Source: an uncultured Acidimicrobiaceae bacterium (GTDB lineage: Bacteria > Actinomycetota > Acidimicrobiia > Acidimicrobiales > Bog-793). Taken from it: DNA of 16,891 nucleotides. Below, piece after piece: positions 1 through 7,331 of this stretch. Within the stretch, counting starts at the first letter, position 1, and each line of letters begins with the position of its first letter. A model generated the notes under the pieces. That model was not told where the DNA came from. It made no database searches and was given only the letters and a program-made list of their open reading frames with translations. The DNA lies in the NCBI GenBank assembly GCA_903907185.1, contig CAIVND010000184.1, positions 1-16,891 of the forward strand, read 5' to 3'. A program made the translations under genes and the position numbers.

Positions 1-309
1 ATCGGTCGGATCGCCGATGGTTGGATCTGCAATACCCGACCGCTTGACGAGGCCGCACGTGCGTTGGCAATCGTCCACGAGGCCGCACGCCGCGCTGGTC
101 GAGAGGTGATGCCTGGTCTACAGATCAATCTCCGCGTTCCAGACTTTGATCGTGCAGCCCTTGAGCGCCAGTTGGTGGAGGCCGAGCAGCTCGGTGCCAC
201 CCATCTCGCGGTCAATGGTCTTCGACCACCGCGCACCCCGGCTGAGCATCTCGATGTGATCGCTTTTGCCGCTGAGGTTCTTGGTGAGCGGTTGAGTTCT
301 CAATCCTAA
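1..309 (+). CDS. Luciferase-like (LLM class, probably F420-dependent) oxidoreductase, C-terminal fragment
   Basis: The reading frame is open from the first base of the window and ends at TAA 307-309, so only about 102 C-terminal residues are visible and the start lies upstream. The fragment begins IGRIADGWICN, which matches the conserved segment near the end of bacterial luciferase-like monooxygenases (usually R-x-G-R-x-A/G-DGW). Alternating helices and strands follow, as expected for the last turns of the TIM barrel. Family members reduce or oxidise small molecules with F420 or FMN. The substrate cannot be told from this piece, and the cofactor-binding residues lie outside the window. Naming F420 rather than FMN is an inference from actinobacterial context. 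It ends 26 bases before a decayed gene fragment and has no visible operon partner here. Confidence 0.7.
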   Translation: MGRIADGWICNTRPLDEAARALAIVHEAARRAGREVMPGLQINLRVPDFDRAALERQLVEAEQLGATHLAVNGLRPPRTPAEHLDVIAFAAEVLGERLSSQS

Positions 310-335
310 GACGGAGAACTTCTCGCGGCCCCGAG

Positions 336-611
336 TTGTTAGCTAAATGCGGTGTTTCACTACGTGTACGTTGGACTCTGGCAGGCATTATATCTAATTC
401 GATATTTGCAATGAAACTTCTCGCATCTCGTGTTGATCGTGATACTGAAGACATTCAGATGCTCTACAAGATATTGGGATATAAAACTGCCGACCAAGGG
501 CTCGATTTACTTGATCGCTTCTACCCCCGTGGTCGCATTGAAGCGAAAACTCAATTTCTCCTTGAAGAACTTTTTGGAGCCGCTTCACATCGTGGACCAC
601 TGACCGAGTAG
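336..611 (+). pseudogene. Decayed fragment resembling the C-terminus of a DUF6036-like nucleotidyltransferase-fold protein
   Basis: This frame opens at a TTG and contains an ATG at 411. From 411 it reads MKLLASRVDRDTEDIQMLYK and continues to DRFYP and FLLEELFG. This resembles the conserved C-terminal segment (AMKLLAAR-x-RD-x-DI ... YYP ... FLEEL) of DUF6036-like nucleotidyltransferase-fold proteins, which are often found with small antitoxin-like partners. The N-terminal catalytic part is missing, because the frame meets stops at 273 and 285 inside the preceding oxidoreductase gene. No Shine-Dalgarno precedes either possible start. The stretch is visibly richer in A and T than its neighbours, which fits an acquired gene now reduced to its tail. 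It is the only coding-like content in the gap 310-646. It could instead be a functional 66-residue protein from ATG 411, but this is less likely. The family assignment is from memory of the motif and is moderate. Confidence 0.4.
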
Positions 612-646
612 CCGATGCTCGCGGTGAAGGCTCAACCTCGACGTGC

Positions 647-2617
647 TCAGCAGGTGTAGTTCGGATCGAGACCAAAGGGAGACTTCTCCGTGCCGGGAGT
701 CTCCTGCAAGATCCAAGGAACTCCCCCAGCAAATGCATCCACACTCTTTGATCCCCGATAGATCGCCGTCCCCGCGCACCAATCTGTCAGAGTCGAGGTC
801 GAGGGAAGTCCAGCCTGGGTGTATGGCGGATTCGTCCATGGGACACCGGCGATCCAAAGCGGTAGTTGCGCCCCGGTCGTTGGCGTGTAATCGCCCACGA
901 TCTTCGGGTACTGCAAACTTGACGAATAGATGCCAACAAGCAATCCAGCGGAGCGAAGCGCGTCGATCGCACCCTGCATCGTCTGAGCATTCAGTGCCGG
1001 CGAGAACGACCAGAAATGGTTTGCTGAGAAGCTTGAAAATGGAGTTGGCGAGAGCGCCGTGTTCTCAATGTCCACCCACCAGGTCACTGCGTGCACGTTC
1101 TGTTTGGTCGCGTAGGCAACGGCCGATTTGGCGCCGTTATATCCATAGTTGTACGCGATGCACGTGAGTCGAGGCGTACCCGTGAGTGCGCCGCAAGAAC
1201 CCTTCGGACCGTTCGCGTACAGGCGCGTTGCCTCAATGTTCGTTCCTGGCGAGTTCAAGAAGAGATAGAGCTGATAGGAGGCGCCCGTCGAGCCAGCAGC
1301 CCGTGTTGCCCAAGCAGCGGAGCTTTGGAGACAGGAGTTGTTCGCGCCGTCTAACCAACCGGCTACCTCAATAATGCTCACCGCCGAGCTTTGGGGCACG
1401 TTTGACTGAAGAGTCGATGAACCTGGTTTTGTGCACTGGAAGTTGGAGATGTCATAGCCAATGGTTTGGTGCGGAAGCGGGACGTAACGAGATGCGGTGG
1501 TAGCAATGGTCCGCATCATGCCAACGATGGTTGTCGGAGCCGCTGGTGGGTTGCGAATATCTGAGCCGCGCGAAACTGCGTCACCAAAAAAGTAGATCCG
1601 CCCCGTGCCGGTCGTGAGCCAGTAACCATTTCCATCAGTTGTCGGGACGAGCGAAACGATCGGCTTCGTCAGACGCCGGTGGATCGTCGATCCAAGGAAA
1701 TGCGCATCGCCAAAGTTGAAGATCGCACCCTTCGCGTTGGCGATCCAAAATCCCTGCCCATCTGGCGTACTCGCCATTGCAACGATTGGCGAACGGCTGC
1801 GGTAGTTCCACCCCGGTGCGAAATCGACTGCGTCACCGTAACTGCGGATCACCCCGCGAGTGGTGATGAGCCAGTAACCCAGCCCATCCGGTGTTGGCGC
1901 AATCGCTGCGATCGGTCGCTTCGACGAGACGCCGCTTGCAGAGCCACACGAGGGAGCGTCACCGTAGCTATAGACATTGCCAACGGGACTGACCGCCCAG
2001 TACCCCTGGCCGTCTGGAGTACCCGCGAATGCACGGATCCGCTTTGACCCAAAGCTCGCTCGTGGAGATCCATAGTTGACTGCGTCGCCGTAGATGAAGA
2101 TGCCGCCCTTGTTGCTGGCGAGCCAGTAGCCAAGGCCGGTGGCAGTGGGTGCTCCTCCGATGATCTTGGTAGGTGCACCCTGGGAGACTCGGGAACCGAA
2201 GAATCCGGCGCCACCAAAGGTCTGGATGTCTCCTGCCGAGGTAATGAGGTCGTAGGCCGTTACCGGCGCCACGGGTGGAACGGGGATTGTGGTCGTCGTT
2301 GGGGGCGGCGTCGTCGTACTCGTCGTCGTACTTGTTGTCGTGGAACTACTTGTTGTCGTTGACCCGGGAAGCGTGGTTGTGGTTGACGTTGTCGTACTGC
2401 TGGTCGTCGTCGATGCTGGCAGCGTTGTCGTCGTACTCGTACTTGTCGTAGTCGTCGTCGAGGGAACTGGACCCGGTATGCATGCGGTGGTTGCCGCGGC
2501 TGAACTGATGTTCGCGTTTCCCGATGGGAGCTCCACGGGAACAATGATTCCCGCAATGGCGATAGTTCCAATCACACCAAGACGGGCTCGTCGCCAAAGG
2601 CGAGCCACAGATATCAC
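647..2617 (-). CDS. Secreted multidomain protein: signal peptide, Thr-rich linker, six 42-residue repeats, GH25-like domain
   Basis: This is a 656-residue exported protein. Residues 1-40 form a signal peptide: Arg-rich start, hydrophobic core GVIGTIAIAGIIVP, then an AAA-type cleavage region. Residues 53-111 are a Thr/Ser/Pro-rich linker. Residues 124 to about 370 hold six repeats with YGDA and GYW landmarks, possibly a beta-propeller. From about 386 the C-terminal domain shows the landmarks of GH25-type TIM barrels: YDISNFQ at its start, WWVDIEN with candidate catalytic Asp516 and Glu518, GIYSSSLQY, LWIAGVPW and WILQETP. GH25 and related DUF1906-like domains hydrolyse or bind peptidoglycan, so a cell-wall role is likely but inferred. 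The GTG start at 2617 overlaps the stop of the DAHP synthase gene by four bases (GTGA), so translation is probably coupled. The hydrolase activity is unproven, and the domain may only bind. Confidence 0.75.
   Translation of the reverse strand: MISVARLWRRARLGVIGTIAIAGIIVPVELPSGNANISSAAATTACIPGPVPSTTTTTSTSTTTTLPASTTTSSTTTSTTTTLPGSTTTSSSTTTSTTTSTTTPPPTTTTIPVPPVAPVTAYDLITSAGDIQTFGGAGFFGSRVSQGAPTKIIGGAPTATGLGYWLASNKGGIFIYGDAVNYGSPRASFGSKRIRAFAGTPDGQGYWAVSPVGNVYSYGDAPSCGSASGVSSKRPIAAIAPTPDGLGYWLITTRGVIRSYGDAVDFAPGWNYRSRSPIVAMASTPDGQGFWIANAKGAIFNFGDAHFLGSTIHRRLTKPIVSLVPTTDGNGYWLTTGTGRIYFFGDAVSRGSDIRNPPAAPTTIVGMMRTIATTASRYVPLPHQTIGYDISNFQCTKPGSSTLQSNVPQSSAVSIIEVAGWLDGANNSCLQSSAAWATRAAGSTGASYQLYLFLNSPGTNIEATRLYANGPKGSCGALTGTPRLTCIAYNYGYNGAKSAVAYATKQNVHAVTWWVDIENTALSPTPFSSFSANHFWSFSPALNAQTMQGAIDALRSAGLLVGIYSSSLQYPKIVGDYTPTTGAQLPLWIAGVPWTNPPYTQAGLPSTSTLTDWCAGTAIYRGSKSVDAFAGGVPWILQETPGTEKSPFGLDPNYTC
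1502..2248 (-). repeat. Six tandem 42-residue (126-nt) protein repeats within the secreted protein
   Basis: Five consecutive units are exactly 42 residues long (124-165, 166-207, 208-249, 250-291 and 292-333), each ending in GYW or GFW. A sixth, degenerate unit runs from 334 to about 370. Each unit starts with a hydrophobic residue, then a G-x-I/V turn, an aromatic-GDA or GGA motif, a variable basic stretch, and a PDG-x-G-Y/F-W end. The fixed length with divergent sequence points to old duplications under structural constraint, most likely blades of a beta-propeller-like fold (inference). At the DNA level the units are too diverged to recombine readily. Confidence 0.8.
2285..2461 (-). repeat. 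Low-complexity Thr-codon tract encoding an extracellular linker
   Basis: About 59 residues, almost all Thr with Ser, Pro and Leu, are encoded mainly by ACG and ACA/ACT triplets. The plus strand therefore reads as runs of GTCGTC and GTTGTC. It separates the signal peptide from the repeat domain and probably spans the cell wall or carries O-glycans (inference). The internal near-repeats around TTLPASTTT and TTLPGSTTT suggest growth by slippage or duplication, so length may vary between strains. Confidence 0.8.
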
Positions 2618-4002
2618 GCTCTCAAGAGCTCCGCGACACGGAATGCGAGGTCGATAGATTGGCGAGCGTTAAGTCGTGGATCACAGGTAGTTGTGTAGCG
2701 AAGATCAAGATCTTCCTCCAAGATGTCCTCAACTCCACCGAGACATTCAGTCACGTTGTCGCCGGTGAGTTCGACATGAACTCCGCCCGCCCACGTTCCC
2801 TCCGCGTGGTGCACGGCAAAGAAGTCTCGGATCTCACTGAGAACATCGTCAAAGCGTCGGGTCTTTCGGCCTCCGTCAGCGGCGAAGGTGTTCCCGTGCA
2901 TCGGGTCGCACTGCCACACCACTGGGTGTCCGGCTTCGGTGACCGCACGGATAAGCGGTGGAAGAAGTTCGGTGACTTTGCCAGCTCCAAGACGGGTAAT
3001 GAGCATCAGGCGTCCAGCGATGCGCTCGGGATTGAGTCGATCACAGAGCGCGAGCACCTCATCGGTGGTTGTTGTTGGCCCAAGTTTTACCCCAATTGGG
3101 TTCTTGACCCCGGCGAGAAACTCGACGTGAGCGCCATCAAGCTGTCTCGTGCGCTCGCCGATCCAAAGGAGATGAGCCGAGCAGTCATACCAATCACCAG
3201 TGAGTGAGTCCTGGCGCGTCAGTGCCTCTTCGTAATCAAGGAGCAGCGCCTCATGACTTGTGTAGAACTCAACCTGTTGAATGGTGGACTCCGACGCGAG
3301 GTCGATGCCACAGGCACTCATGAATGAGAGGGCTCGGTCGATCTCGCCAGCGATGTTTTCGTAGCGTCGACCCTCCGCGCTTGACGCAACGAACTCCTGA
3401 TTCCAAGCATGAGCTTGCGAGAGATCTGCGAATCCACCCTTGGTGAATGCGCGAAGCAGGTTCAACGTTGCCGCAGATTGGTTGTAGGCGCGCAACATCC
3501 GATGCGGATCTGGAGTGCGCGCTGTTTCGTTCGGTGCATCGTCGTTGATGATGTGACCACGAAAGGAGGGAAGTTCAACGCCGCCGATAAGTTCGGTGGG
3601 CGATGACCTCGGTTTTGCAAACTGTCCCGCGATCCGTCCCACCTTTACGACGGGAAGTCCGGCACCGTAAGTCAAGACGACCGCCATCTGGAGGATCACC
3701 TTGAGTTTGTCTCGGATGTCATCGGCACCGAAGTCGGTGAACGACTCCGCGCAATCACCCGCCTGGAGCAGAAATGCCCGACCCTCAACGACGTTTGCGA
3801 GCTCGCGCGTGAGCGTACGAGCCTCACCGGCGAAGACGAGTGGGGGATAGGCCGAGAGCTCTGTTGTTGCCTCTTTCAGCGCGAGTGCATCGGGCCAGGT
3901 TGGCATCTGGCGCGCAGGACGTGCCCGCCAGCTTGTGGGGGACCAATTCGACGCGCCCGCAGTTGGGCTCGCCACCTTCGAAGCCTCATCACGCGAAACC
4001 AT
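2614..4002 (-). CDS. aroG: Class II 3-deoxy-D-arabino-heptulosonate 7-phosphate (DAHP) synthase
   Basis: This enzyme condenses phosphoenolpyruvate with erythrose 4-phosphate, the first step of the shikimate pathway to aromatic amino acids. It is the class II (plant and Mycobacterium AroG) type. Counting from an alternative GTG at 4008 (464 residues), it shows NWSPTSWR near 21, LLQAGDCAESF with metal ligand Cys86, KVGRIAGQFAKPRS, WIGERTRQLDGAHVEFL, CDPMHGNT with His371, GGVHVELTG with Glu413, and TTCDPRLN with Asp443. These match the four metal ligands of the mycobacterial enzyme. I prefer the ATG at 4002 (462 residues) because a TAGGCT hexamer ends exactly six bases before it, as in a leaderless transcript, and neither start has a Shine-Dalgarno. 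The stop overlaps the GTG of the secreted protein by four bases. Confidence 0.95.
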   Translation of the reverse strand: MVSRDEASKVASPTAGASNWSPTSWRARPARQMPTWPDALALKEATTELSAYPPLVFAGEARTLTRELANVVEGRAFLLQAGDCAESFTDFGADDIRDKLKVILQMAVVLTYGAGLPVVKVGRIAGQFAKPRSSPTELIGGVELPSFRGHIINDDAPNETARTPDPHRMLRAYNQSAATLNLLRAFTKGGFADLSQAHAWNQEFVASSAEGRRYENIAGEIDRALSFMSACGIDLASESTIQQVEFYTSHEALLLDYEEALTRQDSLTGDWYDCSAHLLWIGERTRQLDGAHVEFLAGVKNPIGVKLGPTTTTDEVLALCDRLNPERIAGRLMLITRLGAGKVTELLPPLIRAVTEAGHPVVWQCDPMHGNTFAADGGRKTRRFDDVLSEIRDFFAVHHAEGTWAGGVHVELTGDNVTECLGGVEDILEEDLDLRYTTTCDPRLNARQSIDLAFRVAELLRA

Positions 4003-4008
4003 TGCCAC

Positions 4009-4014
4009 AGCCTA
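4009..4014 (-). promoter_or_regulatory. Candidate -10 element (TAGGCT) of the DAHP synthase operon, leaderless
   Basis: On the minus strand the order is TAGGCT, six bases (GTGGCA), then ATG. That places transcription start at or next to the start codon. The same geometry precedes dxr. No convincing -35 hexamer was found. The element is a fit by eye and not proven. Confidence 0.4.
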
Positions 4015-4068
4015 GGCAAGGAGGGGTGGTTTAGTGACGCGAGGCAAAGTGAGCAAGTGGCATGCAAC

Positions 4069-4074
4069 TACGCT
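4069..4074 (+). promoter_or_regulatory. Candidate -10 element (TACGCT) for nadD-rsfS
   Basis: TACGCT is followed after six bases (GGCAAA) by GTG at 4081. The same hexamer lies seven bases before the GTG of xerC. If used, transcripts start near 4081, about 29 bases before the nadD start. No clear -35 is seen. Confidence 0.3.
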
Positions 4075-4080
4075 GGCAAA

Positions 4081-4113
4081 GTGGCAACTAATCACAGATC
4101 TGCTGTTCGTTGA
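4081..4113 (+). CDS. Possible 10-residue leader peptide whose stop overlaps the nadD start
   Basis: The frame from GTG 4081 reads MATNHRSAVR and stops at TGA 4111-4113. That TGA shares bases with the TTG start of nadD at 4110-4112, giving a four-base TTGA overlap of the type used for termination-reinitiation. The GTG sits six bases after a TACGCT hexamer, so it could be read as a leaderless start. nadD itself has no Shine-Dalgarno before its TTG, so coupling from this frame would explain how it is initiated. The peptide has no run of a single amino acid that would suggest classical attenuation. An in-frame GTG at 4057 would give a longer version. It may be chance. Confidence 0.25.
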   Translation: MATNHRSAVR

Positions 4114-4730
4114 GCAAATCCGCCGAGCGTCGAGTTGGGATCTTTGGTGGCACCTTTGATCCAATCCATGTAGGTCACCTGGTCACCGCAGTGAATGCTC
4201 GAGCAGCGCTCGGTCTTGATGTCGTCAAACTGGTCGTTGCCAATGAACCATGGCAAAAGGTCGGCGGTAGAGCGGTGACACCGGCTGCTGATCGACTTGC
4301 ACTCGTTGAGGCTGCAGTGAGTGGCTGTGAGGGAATAGAGGTCTGTGATCTCGAGATCCGCCGTGGTGGGTCTTCCTACACCATCGATACCGTTGAAGAG
4401 CTCCTGCGAGTTGAACCGGATATCGAGCTCACCTTGATCGTCGGTGCCGATGTGGTGCCAAATCTGACGAGCTGGAGGTCGGTTGACAGGCTCCAGCAGT
4501 CCTGTGGACTTGTGGTCGTGAACCGGCCAGGTTCGCGCCTGGCTGGTGGCCAGGAGCTGGCAGAACAGCTTGCCGGTTGGCGGTATGAGGTGATTGAGGT
4601 CCCGGCCCTTGAGGTTTCGAGCACGGACCTTCGCGACCGTGCAGCTACCGGTCGTCCCCTGGATTTTTTGATTCCTGAGGGTGCAATACGTGTGATCGCT
4701 GAGCGCGGGCTGTACGCTCAAGACAGATGA
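4110..4730 (+). CDS. nadD: Nicotinate-nucleotide adenylyltransferase
   Basis: NadD transfers AMP from ATP to nicotinate mononucleotide, giving deamido-NAD, a required step in both de novo and salvage NAD synthesis. The 206-residue product has the nucleotidylyltransferase signature GGTFDPIHVGHL (residues 13-24, with the catalytic H-x-G-H), SYTIDTVEEL, LIVGADVVPNLTSWR, and the C-terminal SSTDLR motif that binds ATP phosphates. Length is normal for the family. The TTG at 4110 is the only reasonable start, because the conserved core begins nine codons later. It has no Shine-Dalgarno and overlaps the stop of a possible upstream mini-ORF. rsfS follows after 48 bases, a pairing typical of actinobacteria and many other bacteria. 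Confidence 0.93.
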   Translation: MSKSAERRVGIFGGTFDPIHVGHLVTAVNARAALGLDVVKLVVANEPWQKVGGRAVTPAADRLALVEAAVSGCEGIEVCDLEIRRGGSSYTIDTVEELLRVEPDIELTLIVGADVVPNLTSWRSVDRLQQSCGLVVVNRPGSRLAGGQELAEQLAGWRYEVIEVPALEVSSTDLRDRAATGRPLDFLIPEGAIRVIAERGLYAQDR

Positions 4731-4778
4731 AGTTGGCACTCCTCCTCATTACTGCGCCGAACGAAAGCTGACGAATAC

Positions 4779-5144
4779 TTGTCCCTCGAGTTCGCCCGTT
4801 TGGCCGCTGAAGCTGCCACATCAAAAACGCTTGAAGAGACCTTTATCTTGGACGTCTCCGAGCTGATCGCGATTACGGAATATTTTGTCGTCACCGCTGG
4901 GCGCAATGAACGTCAGGTTCGCTCGATTGTCGATGAGATCGGTGCACGTTGCCGTGCCGCAGGACTTGGACCTCCACGCCAGGTTGAGGGTCTACGTGAT
5001 GGCAAGTGGGTGCTGGTCGACTATGGGTCGTTTGTCGTGCACATCTTTGAGGCAGAGGCACGCGAATACTACGGACTCGAGCGACTTTGGTCTGACGCAG
5101 TGCGCGTACCTTTTTCCTATGAAATGAGCGCAAGTAGTTCCTGA
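4779..5144 (+). CDS. rsfS: Ribosomal silencing factor RsfS
   Basis: RsfS (formerly Iojap or YbeB) binds ribosomal protein L14 of the large subunit and blocks subunit joining when nutrients are short. The 121-residue protein matches the family end to end: ARLAAEAA, LDVSELIAITEYFVV, the GRNERQVRSIVDEI helix, EGLRDGKWVLVDYG, VVHIFEAEAREYYGLERLW. The usual DYGD is DYGS here, a small deviation at a conserved acidic position. The start is TTG at 4779. No upstream ATG or GTG in frame fits better, and no strong Shine-Dalgarno is visible. It is the last gene of the nadD unit and meets the GerMN lipoprotein gene tail to tail, 58 bases apart. Confidence 0.93.
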   Translation: MSLEFARLAAEAATSKTLEETFILDVSELIAITEYFVVTAGRNERQVRSIVDEIGARCRAAGLGPPRQVEGLRDGKWVLVDYGSFVVHIFEAEAREYYGLERLWSDAVRVPFSYEMSASSS

Positions 5145-5202
5145 GTCGTGCAACATGGCAGGGTTTCGCGCATAAGCGAACGCACGGACAACTGACCGGT
5201 AC

Positions 5203-5862
5203 TTAAGTCGTCGTGGTCGTTGTTGGCGCTGCGGTAGTTCCGATGAGCGTCCTGTAGGAGTTGAAGTTGACTGGGTCCGTTGTTGCCGTCTCCGAGGGCA
5301 GGTAGGCGTAGGTCGGGGAGCTATCAACTTGAAACAGAATTCCTTTGACTGCGGAGAGCAACGAGTTACCCATCAACGTGAGCACGATCTGCCCGTAAGC
5401 CTCGTAGAGTGCCGGTCCAAAGAGCGACTGGAGAAACTGAAAGGTGAGATTGACGGTCATCACGTGGGTTTGAGAGTTAAAGGTGCTGGTAAAGCCAGGT
5501 TGGTTGCTGAGCTGGGTGATTAATCCGGGAGGATCTTTCTCGAGTGGGCCATTACTGAGATCAAGCAGGAGCTCGTTCGCCGTCGTCTCAATTGAGACAT
5601 ACGCGTATCCGTTGTGCGAGACGGCAACGAGTTTGTTGCGCGCCACAAAGTAGAGGGTGAGATGGCTTGCGGTGCCGCCAGTGTTCGCTGGCGGAATGAG
5701 CCCCACGTACTGGATCTTTGCGATTGGATGAGAGACTGAATCGATCGGCACACCACAGGCACTGACGCCGAGCGCAAGTGCCCCGAGAGCGAGAAGACGA
5801 ACTCGACGCGTCCGTAGTTTGTGCCGGCCGGTCCGGCCGATGGGTGATCTCTCGGGCCTCAC
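5203..5862 (-). CDS. LpqB-like lipoprotein with a GerMN domain, without beta-propeller
   Basis: This 219-residue lipoprotein has a basic N-terminus, a hydrophobic segment, and a lipobox VSAC at 33-36 followed by GVPIDS, much like the CASVPSS start of mycobacterial LpqB. Residues about 60-185 look like one GerMN domain: TLYFVARNKLVAVSH, NELLLDLSNGPL, VMTVNLTFQF, AYGQIVLTLM, then VKGILFQVD. Classical LpqB has GerMN plus a large beta-propeller. Here the protein stops in a linker-like tail, TTAAPTTTTTT. LpqB binds the sensor domain of the MtrB kinase outside the membrane, and the position of this gene directly after an MtrB-like kinase suggests the same job. The GTG start at 5862 overlaps the kinase stop by four bases (GTGA). 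Confidence 0.8.
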   Translation of the reverse strand: MRPERSPIGRTGRHKLRTRRVRLLALGALALGVSACGVPIDSVSHPIAKIQYVGLIPPANTGGTASHLTLYFVARNKLVAVSHNGYAYVSIETTANELLLDLSNGPLEKDPPGLITQLSNQPGFTSTFNSQTHVMTVNLTFQFLQSLFGPALYEAYGQIVLTLMGNSLLSAVKGILFQVDSSPTYAYLPSETATTDPVNFNSYRTLIGTTAAPTTTTTT

Positions 5863-7331
5863 TCGGTCACCGCCTCGTCGTCCGGAATGAACCGGGGAAG
5901 CTCGATGATGAACCTTGCCCCGTGGGGCTCGCTGTCTTCCACCCGGATCGAGCCATGGTGGAGTCGGATGTGTTCAGCCACCAACGCAAGACCAAGTCCG
6001 GTCCCACTCCCGATGCCCCGTTGTCCAGCGATCGATGCCGACCGTGCGAACCGGTCGAAGATGCGATCTTTGTCCTGGTCGGCCACACCAGGACCTTGAT
6101 CCTCAACAATAATTTGGACGCGATTTTGGGTGACCGGTGAGATGGCAACTCTGGTGACACCACCGCCATAGTGCTCGGCATTTTCGAAGAGGTTGGCGAT
6201 GATCCGTTCGAAGCGGCGCTTGTCTGCCATGACCGTCCACGAGAGAACTTCGGGGTGGATCTCGACTGGTGGCGGGGTGGAGGTCGACCGACGGATCGAA
6301 CGGTCGACCAACTCCGCGATGAAGACCTCATCTTCTTGAAAATCTGCCGATCCCGCATCGATTCTTGAGATCTCGAGGAGCTCCGCGACCATACGTTGGA
6401 ACCGTCGGATCTCCTGGCTGAGAAGGGAGACGGCCTGCGCCGATCGTGGCGACATCTCCTCAGTATCGGACTCTAAGACTGAGATCGACGAACTCAAGGT
6501 GGTGAGGGGAGAGCGAAGTTCGTGGCTGACGTTTGAGGTGAAACGCTCCTCCTGGACGAGCCGGTCCTGAAGAAGGTCCACCATCCGATTGAATGATCCG
6601 GTGATGACGGCAAGGTCATTCTCTCGGGGCGTCTCGATCCGCGCATCGAGCTGGCCGTCGGAGATCTGACGGGCAACTTCGGAGACCTTGTCAAGGGGTC
6701 GTAGCGTCCGGTGGGCAGCCCACCGTCCAAGGAACACCCCGAGCACGGTGGTGAGGGCCGTGGCACCGAGGAGAATCGAGAGCAGCGTCTGCAGCTCATT
6801 TTGTGCCTCGGACATCGGGAAGACCTCGAAGTACTGGGCTTTCGTGCTCCCCACGTTGATGGGCTGTCCGATCGCAATGTAGGGAACGTTGTTTGGTGCG
6901 AGCGCAAAGATCTGTTCGGCACTCTTTCCGTGACCAACAGCATCGGTCAGACTCGAAGGTAAGACCTTCTCGCTCAAGATCGAGAGTCGTCCCGTGATCG
7001 ACCATATCCCCCGATAATTAAGGAGCGATGAGGAGTTTGCCGTTTGGTAGTCGATGTTGTTCACGATGAGCGTGCCAGCGTTATGGTTCAACAGCTCATC
7101 GTGAACGATCGCACCGTTATCAAGCGCGGTGGACTCGGCCGCGGTGACGTACTGGCCAACGATCGACGAACGGGTGGCGTAGTACGTAATTGTGGAGACG
7201 GTGAGTCCCAGTAGGAGAGCACTCACCGTGAAGAGCAGGGTAATGCGAGAGCTCAGGCGACTGTGGAGATATCGCCGGTGAAAGAGAAGTCGCGAGATCC
7301 TCAGCAGAATCCGACGCGGAGCATCGAGCAT
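5859..7331 (-). CDS. mtrB: MtrB-like sensor histidine kinase
   Basis: This 490-residue membrane kinase has a first membrane segment at about 30-52, an extracytoplasmic sensor at about 53-180, and a second segment at about 182-204. A HAMP domain follows to about 255. The H-box FTSNVSHELRSPLTTL has its phosphorylated His near 270. The N-box is NLFENAEHYGG near 381, and the ATP-lid motifs EDQGPGV, FDRFAR and GTGLGLALV follow. The sequence from the end of the sensor through the H-box (FPMSEAQ, RFTSNVSHELRSPLTT, LLEISRIDAG) is close to mycobacterial MtrB. MtrB and MtrA control cell-wall hydrolases and division in actinobacteria. The ATG at 7331 directly follows the TAG of the response regulator with no gap, and the stop overlaps the lipoprotein start. 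Confidence 0.88.
   Translation of the reverse strand: MLDAPRRILLRISRLLFHRRYLHSRLSSRITLLFTVSALLLGLTVSTITYYATRSSIVGQYVTAAESTALDNGAIVHDELLNHNAGTLIVNNIDYQTANSSSLLNYRGIWSITGRLSILSEKVLPSSLTDAVGHGKSAEQIFALAPNNVPYIAIGQPINVGSTKAQYFEVFPMSEAQNELQTLLSILLGATALTTVLGVFLGRWAAHRTLRPLDKVSEVARQISDGQLDARIETPRENDLAVITGSFNRMVDLLQDRLVQEERFTSNVSHELRSPLTTLSSSISVLESDTEEMSPRSAQAVSLLSQEIRRFQRMVAELLEISRIDAGSADFQEDEVFIAELVDRSIRRSTSTPPPVEIHPEVLSWTVMADKRRFERIIANLFENAEHYGGGVTRVAISPVTQNRVQIIVEDQGPGVADQDKDRIFDRFARSASIAGQRGIGSGTGLGLALVAEHIRLHHGSIRVEDSEPHGARFIIELPRFIPDDEAVTE

Noticed and set aside
643..1167. 174-codon plus-strand ORF
   Set aside because: Antisense to the GH25-like domain and of Arg/Ser-rich shadow composition.
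2289..2657. Val-rich plus-strand ORF of 122 codons
   Set aside because: It is the antisense reading of the Thr-rich linker of the secreted protein (ACN codons read as GTN).
4092..4739. 215-codon minus-strand ORF
   Set aside because: Antisense shadow of nadD. The nadD frame carries complete family motifs.
5165..5180. Hairpin TTCGC-6-GCGAA between the convergent rsfS and lipoprotein genes as terminator
   Set aside because: The stem is only 5 bp and has no T-run on either side. It is too weak to call.
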